Of a stretch of DNA of 64,000 nt, positions 56,597 to 64,000 are shown in pieces. The stretch is from Channallabes apus (taxonomy: Eukaryota > Chordata > Actinopteri > Siluriformes > Clariidae), in assembly GCA_030522415.1 (NCBI GenBank), contig CM060126.1, positions 11,328,352 to 11,392,351 on the forward strand. The letters run 5' to 3'. The translations under genes and the position numbers were made by a program. The notes below the pieces were generated by a model. The model saw nothing but the letters and a program-made list of their open reading frames with translations, had not been told where the DNA came from and made no database searches. The first letter of the stretch is position 1. The number at the start of each line of letters is the position of its first letter.

Positions 56597-58292
56597 GTTC
56601 AGACTCATGTCTTATTATCTGTTTTGCTGAGTAAATACATTTCAACTTACGAATAATGTTTCAGTCATCTGTTGTGTTTCTGACTTGGTTGTTTCTATTT
56701 GCATTTGACTGAATTTTGCTGAGGCAGGCTGCCATTTTTATATTATGGTTTTCCAGTCTCTTCTCTTGGCAGTTAGATTCTGTTTTATGAATTCAGAATT
56801 AACAATCTCTTCTAATAGTTCTCTTCTAAAAAGTCATATTGTCATCCAGTTTATAATAATTTGTATGTAAGTTGTAGTGTGTTTTATTATATAGTTGTTT
56901 TATTGTAATTGTGATGTTACTTCCTGTTTAAATGGGTATGGAGCATAAATAAACATGTTTACATGTAAACTGAAGGATGTTGAGTTACTGACTTTTTGTT
57001 TAAAAGAAAAAAAAAAAAGCTTTTCAGCCCTACATGGTCTCTGATTTAAAGAAATAAATCAAAACGGACATGATTTACTGTCATAGAATCTTGCTGTTCA
57101 TAAAGCAAGACTAAACTATAATTGTTTCAATGCTGATTCAATGTTGATTCAATGTAAAATAAGTGATTGAATTTACGTTGAACAAACATTGATTTTATGC
57201 CCATCTTGATCTATTTTTCATCATTGAAATAACATTATTTCAAGGTGCAAACCTGATGAAAAATCAACATTTAACATTGAAATTTCAACATTGATTCAAT
57301 AACAAGTTGGTTGATGCTTTAATGTTGATTCAACGATGATTCAATGTTGTTCTGCTATCTGGGAAGGAGAGAGGCAAGGCGCGACACACAGGCTCTCTCT
57401 CCAACCAAACAAACCAAAAACACACACACTCAAAACAAATACAAAATAACAAACAAATACTCAGTCACCCAGTCACACACCAACACTTCAACATACAATC
57501 AATCACTCAATTAATCACACAATCCAACAACCACACAATTCAACGTTCACAATTAACCAATCAACAACGGAGCACGGAAGTCACACACAAGGTATAAGTC
57601 GCGCACTTCCTGCTACCACTCGCGAGCTTAAGAAGCCACGCAGATCCACAGCCAGCCAATCACGGCGCACGTCACGGCACGTTCCATCGGGGCGGGGCTT
57701 CCTGTAAATAGGAGAGCGGGAGAGACAGAGAAAGGGGGGAGAGATCGCGCACGCGCCGCCGTCGCGCATGCGCACATACCCGCGCTACACACACACACAT
57801 ACGTGCATTACTTCTGCACGTAACAATGCTGGTAAGACAATGTTCTATCTGTTCACAGAGCTTTTAATTTTCTAATTGTTACAGTACATTAATGCAGTGA
57901 CTAGCATAGTTTTTTTTTATGGATCAGCTCCTTCATCATCTGAGCTTCAGGACTCGATTGATGCTGCTAACAAAATACAGTAAATAAACATATGTGTCAG
58001 CAACATCTAATAATTTAGTCCCAATATAAAATAACTAATTCATGCAGAAGTAAAAATCGACAATTTAGTCATTAGAATTCCACAGTATTTTTATGTGATA
58101 CATGTGTTATTTGATAAGTTCATCTTGAAGTAGCTGATTTTCCTATGCACTAATGACGGTGACTTGTTACAGTGGGAACTAAATCTGAATAAATATATTA
58201 GTCAAGTTATCAGTTTATTTGTCAGATGATTTTACTTTTGAGACTTTAAAAGTAATGTTACACAAGTTTATGCATTGCACAATTGTACTGAG

Positions 58293-58402
58293 GAGGACAC
58301 GCCATGGAAAAACAGACTGGGTGGACATGAAAATGGAAAGGTGGAGTTATAAGCCACCCTGTTCAACAGGATGGACATAGCTGTGGTGTGATTGTTGTCA
58401 AG
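58293..58402 (+). pseudogene. Ulp1 protease exon with catalytic Cys
   Basis: The 3' part reads QQDGHSCGVIVVK followed by a GTAATC donor; the Q.DG..CGV pattern is the Gln/Cys signature of C48 proteases. The 5' part is frameshifted relative to it (an in-frame TAA appears near 58350). Confidence 0.7.
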
Positions 58403-58623
58403 GTAATCTCATAATTGTGCATGAATTTTAACTTATCAGCTTGTGGTTTCTTTTGCAAATTTTGTGAGATAGATAAATGATTCCATCACAAATTGTAGTT
58501 CAACAAATTTTGGCAATGAAACATAATTTTGTTAAGACAAATCAAAGGCTGAAAATAGCTGTGACAATATGATTAGTTTTGTTACATACTAAACAATCTT
58601 GTAATGTTTGAATGTTTGTTTAG

Positions 58624-58742
58624 ATGGCAAAAGCAGAGATGGAGTCCTTCCCACAAATCGCAGAGATGACTTTTGGGACTTCAAAAAAAAGAGATGAGAA
58701 AGGAGAGGTGAAACCTGGCTCTTGAAGTTCTGGAGGCATCAG
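58624..58742 (+). pseudogene. Linker exon of the Ulp1/PHD gene
   Basis: Begins MAKAEMESFPQIAEMTFGTS after a TTTAG acceptor, ends at a GTACAG donor, with a frameshift before the end. It joins the protease and zinc-finger exons. Confidence 0.5.
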
Positions 58743-58941
58743 GTACAGTATATGTTTATACCATTTACACTGTTGATATTGATATGATTGATAGGTGGCT
58801 TGGAAGAAGGTTTCTGATGTCAAAAGACCTAAATTCCAACGAGACATTATAATGCACAGTATGGTGTACCTCAAAATAATAATAAAAACAAAATAATTTT
58901 TAATGAAAAAAAAAAAAATATATATATATAATTTGTTGCAG

Positions 58942-59018
58942 TCTTTGATGAGCACACCAACTGTTCAATGTGTGCAGCTTCAAAACCTCCAGTATCAGGA
59001 CCTGCTATTACAGATTGG
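58942..59018 (+). pseudogene. PHD-finger exon, first half
   Basis: VFDEHTNCSMCAASKPPVSG then PAITDW and a GTAAG donor. The C-X2-C pair and the W before the next cysteine pair fit a PHD finger. Confidence 0.6.
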
Positions 59019-59339
59019 GTAAGTTGTTGACATTGTAGTACAGATACATTAAAATATATTTTAAGATTTCTTGGTTATGTTTATCAGTTTTGGTTATGAC
59101 TGTTTGCTAGGTTGGACACGCTATTGTGTGGGTCATAAAGTCATCTACATTTATCTACAGTACATTGTCCAGTCATCTTGCATCTGAAATAAAGGCCATT
59201 TTGGGTATAAAATAAATGATACATGACAATATATATAATTTCATATAAGGAAAACTCCTGTGGATCCAGTCATTTGAACCATCCTGTATGTTGGCTGGCC
59301 TGGCATACACTGTGTTTATGAGTCCTTTTGTACTCATTC

Positions 59340-60449
59340 TGTAACGTTTGGATTATTTTTAAACCTTTAGTTACAAAAATACGGATTTGGAAATCTAGAT
59401 ATGAGCTGTTAAACAACACTTCCGGTATTGCGCAACCGCGGCGGGACAATATACGACGCAACACGAGAGCAAGTAGTGAAATAAACCAAAGTGTATTATA
59501 CAAGGCGGCGCGGTGGTGTAGTGGTTAGCACCGTCGCCTTGCACCTCCAGGGTCTGGGTTCGATTCCCCGGCCAGGCTCGATTCCCGTCTCTGTGTGCAT
59601 GGAGTTTGCATGTTCTCCCCGTGCTTGGTGGGTTTCCTCCGGGTACTCCGGTTTCCTCCCACAGTCCAAAGATATGCAAGTTAGGCTAATTGGCGTTCCC
59701 AAATTGACCGTAGTGTGTGAATGAGTGTGTGTATGTGTGTGTGCCCTGCGATGGATTGGCACCCTGTCCAGGGTGTACCCCGCCTAGTGCCCGAAGTCTC
59801 CTGGGATAGGCTCCAGGTCCCCCGCGACCCTGAATAGAGGATAAAGCGGTACAGAAGATGAATGAATGAATGAATGAAGATGTATTATACAAAAACAAAC
59901 CAACAAACAAACAAACAAGGTGCACCAAAAAACCAATATATACAAATATAATACAAATATAAACAAAGTGTGTGGTGTATGCAGGGATGTGTGTGTGTAT
60001 GAGTGGAAGTCCTGGGTGTAGTGTATTACGGGTATGTAAAGATGAGTGGAGAGATTATTCTCGGCCTCACCAGGATAGATGTCAACACTGGGAGCTCGAG
60101 TAACGGAACGAGAGGTGAAAAGTGAGTGTCCCACGAGATAAATCCAATCAATGATCATCCGTGTGGAAGCAACAAACCAACTCTCTCTCAAACAAAACAG
60201 CGCACTGGGGTATTCTCTCCGTGCCGGCTACCTCGCCGGTTCCAGCTTTATGCCGGCACACGTGATCATTTCGCATCCGGGTTCCCTCGCGTCGCGATCG
60301 CGCATGCGCGTGGGAGCTTGCCCGGTGACCAACACTGTCAAAGGGGAAAATATCAACCGCTAGGGCACATCTTAGGCTACAGGTGAGCAGCATTAGCTCT
60401 TCAATCATTTGCCTGTATATAAAATGTCCCTTTATGTGGCCGCGCTACA
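59340..60449 (-). mobile_element. Solo LTR with a SINE inside
   Basis: Plus strand TGTAACG...CGCTACA with a 4-bp duplication ATTC (59336-59339, 60450-60453); minus strand reads TGTAGCGCGGCC...CGTTACA. Without the SINE the length is about 720 bp. It includes CG-rich DNA and an NRF-1-type palindrome at 60300-60310. It lies in the last visible intron of the Ulp1/PHD gene. Confidence 0.7.
59504..59880 (+). repeat. Full-length SINE with 12-bp duplication
   Basis: The best-preserved copy in the window; perfect duplication TGTATTATACAA at 59492-59503 and 59881-59892. Box A and box B are intact. Confidence 0.93.
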
Positions 60450-60453
60450 ATTC

Positions 60454-60996
60454 TGTCTTCTTTTTTAAGTAGTAGCAATGAACCTCTATGTGCCAATGCT
60501 TGAACCTCCCTGGTGGTTGCTACTGACACCTTCACTAGTATTTCGTCCTAGTGAAAATATTTACCCTTGGTTTGGTGTCAAACAGCACAAGATATGAGAG
60601 GCCTATTGAATCCATTAGCATAAGTAACAATAGCCACAAATATAGGTGCTCAAACTATTTTTAGCATTATTATTGTTATATAATATTTTTTGTCCTAGAT
60701 TGTGTTGCCTAGTTTGTTGGTCTAAATGAGGTGGAACAAAAGTGTACTGCCATACACTATAAATATCCTAAACATAGTCCTCACTTAAACAGTCATCTGC
60801 CGTTAAATAAAGTGAAATAGAAGAAAAGTAATTGTGTATGAGGGCTGTTAAGATATTCACTATGCACATCTATATAATATCAAGTCCTTCATAAAGGCGT
60901 AAAGTCCTTCCCTTGTTAAAAGCAACCTTATCTGAATACTATGCTACATAGAAACATTCATGTTTCTAAAAAAAAAAGTTTTTTTTCTTTTAACAG
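60454..60996. other. Intron-like sequence, nothing recognised
   Basis: AT-rich, no coding signal; it precedes the acceptor of the second PHD exon (TTTTAACAG). Confidence 0.5.
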
Positions 60997-61045
60997 GTCC
61001 AGTGTGATGACTGTTAGCGATGGTTTTTAAGCTGGATTTAAATTT
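60997..61045 (+). pseudogene. PHD-finger exon, second half
   Basis: VQCDDC, stop, RWF, stop: the C-X2-C and W of a PHD finger with two stop codons. It lies 2 kb from the first half because of the solo LTR. Confidence 0.55.
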
Positions 61046-61450
61046 TTAAGCTGGATTGAGGGGAGAAGGGCAAAAAGTATATACTGTATGTAATATAACA
61101 ACAGAAGAAAAATATAAAAAAATACAGTTTGAAAAACAGCATATGAAAATATTTACTGAAAACAGTCCACAATGCGTGTGCAAACAATCCACAAATGAAG
61201 AACATACTACTGTATAAACAGTCTACAAAACTGATATCTTGCCTATATAGTCGAGTGTACAGTAGTTAATTGTTCAATTACTGCATATATTTCAATTACT
61301 GCATATATTTCCCCAAAAAAACAAACTGAAAATGTGTGTTGCAGGAATTCATTCAAAGTAAAACGATGGAAAATAAAATCAACAACAACAACAACAACAA
61401 CAAATATTGCTTATAATCACTGACACATAAAAATATGACATAAATATGCA

Positions 61451-62159
61451 AAGTGATAATATTGAATTAAAAAAAGGTTGTAGGACAAGTGGACACACAT
61501 TTTAGAATGGATTTTGATTCAATAGGTCACATGACCTGGAAGGTATTGATGTAAAATGCAGAATTATTAATAAAAAATTAAAAGTGATAATATTCAATAA
61601 AAAAAGGTTGTGCCCTCTGCAGGACAGGTGGACAGACATTTTAGAATAGATTTTGTGGCAATAGGTCACATGACCTTAAAGGTATTGAAGTAAAATGCAG
61701 CATTATTAAATATAAATTATTAATAAATATGCAAAGTGATAATATTGAATAAAAAAGGTTGTGCCCTCTGCAAGAAAGGTGGACAGACATTTTAGAATCG
61801 ATTTTGTGGCAATAGGTCACATGACCTGGAAGGTATTGAAATAAAATGAATTATTACATATTAATTGTTAATAAAAATGAAAAGTGATAATATTGAATTA
61901 AAAAAGCTTGTGCCCTCTGCAGGACAGGTGGACAGACATTTTAGAATAGATTGTGAGGCAATAGGTCACTTGCCCTTAAAGGTATTGAAGTAAAATGCAG
62001 AATTATTAAATATTAATTATTAATAAATATAAAAGTTATAATATTGAATAAAAAAAGGGTGTGGCCTCTACAGGACAGGCGGATACACATTTTAGAACAG
62101 ATTTTGAGGCAATAGGTCACTTGACCTGGAAGGTATTGAAGTAAAATGCTGAATTATTA
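61451..62159 (+). repeat. Satellite array, unit about 150 bp
   Basis: Five units begin near 61451, 61581, 61732, 61880 and 62032 with AAAGTGATAATATTGAAT; each contains GTGCCCTCTGCAGGAC and CAATAGGTCACATGACC. A sixth resumes at 63741 after an inserted element. Confidence 0.9.
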
Positions 62160-63738
62160 CACTGTAAAAAATAAATCCTGAAAATAGTTGTTGGAAAAAA
62201 GAAATATATGTTGGGCTAATATAATGCTGGTGTCAAAAAAGAAAAATATGTTTTCTCAATGATTGTATAAATTTCATTACTCAACTACGAAAGTTTCATC
62301 AAGGCAACGAGTATAACTGTGTTCATGAAACATTTAACGGCACACAAACAATTTTATGTTGGACGAACAAGAGGGACCTCTGCGCATGCGCAAAGCGTTC
62401 TTCCAGAATTTTCGAACTTCCCGCTATTTCCTGCCGAAATGGTGAGTACTTCATGGAAACTAACTGTCCTGCAAAGTAATTAGCAATTTTAGCTTTATAA
62501 CATATATATTATCCAGCAGCAAGCTTTAGAACATTATATTTTCGAGTGTTTATTTATGTCATTTGGAGTGTTACAGTAGTTATCTGGCAATGCACTCGTT
62601 TCAGCTCCTAACGCATTTTTTTTTTCAGATGGTATGTACATTGACATTAATGTTAATCTATGAAACCGCTAAAGTTTACTTACGTTACATACATTTTAAT
62701 CATTTTATTGACTGATAATTTCAAAGGCTATTTGAAAAAGACGGCGCGTTAGTGCGCCACTGAGGGAGCTTAATGTTCTCACTCCTTCATCATTCATTAA
62801 CCTTATAGTGTCTGAAAACGGTTATGATGGCTAAACGGACATTTTTTGTCTAGGATTTTTAATGGTTTTGAACTACAAACGGTTACTTAATTAGTTATTC
62901 ATATATTTTTCTTTTTGTATTTCAGGTATTATAGGGCGAATATCTGGGAAACAGTGCTTACTGCATCTGCAAACAATCTTGGAGCTTGGCAAAATTATTT
63001 CACAACATTTACTTTTTTTTTTTTTTTATCTTAAACCATTTCTGAGTTAAAGCAAATATTTTATTATTTTCAAATAAGCCACTGCACGTTTTTACTGAGA
63101 AATATCAGTATGTTTTGTTCTACAAGGCAGAAGTCTATTTTTCCAGTATACTGTTTTGACTGAGTGTGATATTAGTAAGCTTTGTAACATGAATGTTAAG
63201 GGCACAGTTTCATTCTTGCATTTTGGAATGTTATTTGCATATTTTGTTATAACAATGCAGCAGTTGTTTATTTGTTGAAATAGAGTAGCTGGATTGCACT
63301 TAATCAATGTTGATAGTCTTTAACAGGTGTTTAAAGTTTACATTAAAAAAATATTCAAATTTAGAGGAATGTGTCATGTTATTTGAAATGTGGCTACAGT
63401 GAATAACTTACTCAAGTAAACTTTAAGATGTTAATTTTATAATTATGCAAGCATAATTTCCAATTCAAAATGTACCTTTCAGTCAACTTGGAACATTTAA
63501 TTGACACAACATTATATTTCAATTTGAGACTGCTTGTTGGCCTAACTAGGCATGTTTATTCAGCATAGAACATTTAGTTGACAGAATGTTTTATTTCAAT
63601 TTGTGTGTACATTTAGAGGTAATCAGCACAGCAAAAACAAAATAGTTTATACAACTTAAATTGAGCCAACTAAAAATTTTAGATGCAACAGATCACTAGA
63701 AATTTTTTAGTTGGAGTAGCAAGAATTTTTTTACAGTG
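62160..63738. mobile_element. DNA element with CACTGTAAAAAA ends splitting the satellite array
   Basis: Ends CACTGTAAAAAATAAATCC and CACTGTAAAAAAATTCTTGC (inward), flanked by TA (62158-62159, 63739-63740). The array resumes in register afterwards. It carries a CG-containing patch with TGCGCATGCGCA at 62381 and AAATGGTGAGTACT at 62449, which looks like a promoter and first exon-donor, but no coding exon follows. Confidence 0.8.
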
Positions 63739-63830
63739 TACATATTAATTATTAATAAATATGAAAAGTGATAATATTGACCAAAAAAAAGGTTGTGCCC
63801 TCTGCAGGATAAGTGGACACACATTTCATA
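63739..63830 (+). repeat. Satellite array, remaining unit
   Basis: Continues the monomer interrupted at 62159 (CATATTAATTATTAATAAAT, then AAAAGTGATAATATTGACC), ending near ACACATTTCAT. Confidence 0.85.
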
Positions 63831-64000
63831 TCTAACCAGTCTTCTGATACGGTACAATCTCCCATGTTCCTTACGATCACAAAACTTTTTTTGCATTATT
63901 TTTTTTATTTTAAACAACCATTCAAACAACAACAAACACTACAGTTCAAAACATACAAAGTAATTAAGGGAATAAATAAATAATAATAATCTAATAATGT
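63831..64000. other. Window end, nothing recognised
   Basis: AT-rich sequence without coding signal. Confidence 0.5.

Larger units (their letters stand above)
49953..57363. mobile_element. 7.4-kb DNA element with CCCAGATAGCA ends
   Basis: Ends CCCAGATAGCA and TGCTATCTGGG are perfect inverted repeats. Comparison with the intact LTR shows a duplication of only AA (or GGGAA if the ends are drawn shorter). Both subterminal regions (49965-50130 and 57120-57355) are packed with ATTCAATGTTGA motifs in both orientations. Inside are piggyBac-like transposase remains, a BEN-like exon, an orphan exon, a SINE and a Tc1 element. The superfamily is not known to me. Confidence 0.8.
46261..57825 (-). mobile_element. 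LTR retrotransposon, Gag-Pro only, with a DNA element in its 5' LTR
   Basis: LTRs are 46261-47185 (3' LTR, 925 bp) and 49480-57825 (5' LTR, split by 49953-57363), both starting TGTTACG and ending CGTAACA, flanked by a perfect 5-bp duplication ATGCT (46256-46260, 57826-57830). The two LTRs are nearly identical, with a few substitutions and a 10-bp indel (AGGAGAAAAC near 49760), so the insertion is fairly young. The internal part is only 2.3 kb and carries a gag-protease frame; reverse transcriptase, RNase H and integrase are absent. A tRNA-Pro-like primer site and a purine tract are present. By its Gag it resembles Ty3/gypsy (Gmr1-like) elements, the group proposed as the source of the SCAN domain; this is inference. 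Confidence 0.9.
49480..57825 (-). repeat. 5' LTR, split by a 7.4-kb DNA element
   Basis: Parts 49480-49952 and 57364-57825 together equal the 3' LTR. The uninterrupted sequence at about 46713 (AAAAGGGAAGGAGAG) is the empty site for the insertion. An NRF-1-type palindrome recurs at 57764-57774. Confidence 0.92.
42860..61045 (+). pseudogene. Scattered exons of a transposon-type gene with Ulp1 protease and PHD finger
   Basis: Plus-strand pieces appear collinear: 43000-43540 and 43996-44176 (transposase-like), 44535-44714 (basic tail of that region), 46193-46260 plus 57831 (VNNNHWKML, the His region of a Ulp1/SENP-type C48 protease), 58293-58402 (QQDGHSCGVIVVK in frame 2, the Gln and catalytic Cys region), 58624-58742, 58942-59018 (HTNCSMCAASKPP ... 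AITDW) and 60997-61045 (VQCDDC, stop, RWF), which together give a PHD-type zinc finger. Exons have good splice sites, but stops, frameshifts and four or more insertions show the copy is dead. The exon carrying the protease Asp was not seen. Ulp1, OTU and PHD modules are known in Ginger transposons and Ulp1 in KDZ/Zisupton-type ones; I could not decide the family. That all pieces belong to one gene is inference from order, strand and module logic. Confidence 0.6.

Noticed and set aside
49953..57363. Calling the whole 7.4-kb unit a piggyBac element
   Set aside because: The flanks are not TTAA and the terminal sequence does not look like piggyBac; only internal exons match it.
32896..59880. tRNA genes suggested by box A and box B motifs
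   Set aside because: All such sites are heads of SINE copies with bodies, tails and target duplications; no cloverleaf with a matching acceptor stem was recognised.
61381..61402. Short direct repeats as a CRISPR-like array
   Set aside because: It is an (AAC)n simple repeat in a vertebrate genome.

Overview
The window is vertebrate nuclear DNA from a ray-finned fish. It has short exons with GT-AG introns, conserved vertebrate genes, and dense fish-type repeats (hAT, Tc1, Harbinger, piggyBac, L2 and RTE-like LINEs, tRNA-derived SINEs of the DANA/Mermaid type). The SINE consensus looks catfish-like, but that is a weak inference.

Three host genes fill the first half. On the minus strand, arcn1 (coatomer delta subunit) is complete in ten coding exons (1160-7551), 508 residues. 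On the plus strand, dixdc1 (DIX-domain Wnt pathway protein) ends at 23508. Fourteen exons are clear, and a credible short-form first exon lies at 14732; no exons for the N-terminal CH domain were recognised. On the minus strand, pih1d2 (PIH1-domain co-chaperone) is complete in five exons (24529-30199), 314 residues. dixdc1 and pih1d2 are tail to tail about 1 kb apart, and the two genes also lie close together in human.

From about 30.9 kb to the end I found no host gene. This part is a layered pile of mobile elements whose order of arrival can be read from target-site duplications and interrupted reading frames. (1) A LINE reverse-transcriptase fragment at 34.4 kb is split by a 7.2-kb element (35084-42332), which holds a solo LTR, a hAT element with a SINE and a Tol2-like hAT inside it, and a Harbinger element. 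(2) From 42.9 to 61 kb lie the scattered, decayed exons of a transposon-type gene with a transposase-like region, a Ulp1-type (C48) cysteine protease and a PHD-type zinc finger. (3) An LTR retrotransposon (46261-57825, minus strand, 5-bp duplication ATGCT) landed one base before the end of one of those protease exons. It encodes only Gag and protease plus a membrane-spanning tail, with no polymerase. (4) A 7.4-kb DNA element (49953-57363) then landed inside its 5' LTR. It carries piggyBac transposase relics, a BEN-like exon and an orphan exon, and was itself hit by a SINE and a Tc1 element. (5) Downstream are a solo LTR containing a SINE and a roughly 150-bp satellite array split by another DNA element.

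Most interesting are the hAT element inserted two bases into an arcn1 intron, where its own target duplication preserved the splice donor; the Ulp1/PHD transposon fossil; the Gag-Pro-only LTR element with a triplicated primer-binding region; and the repeated presence of NRF-1-type palindromes in unrelated elements. All calls rest on reading the sequence and recalled family knowledge; no database search was run.
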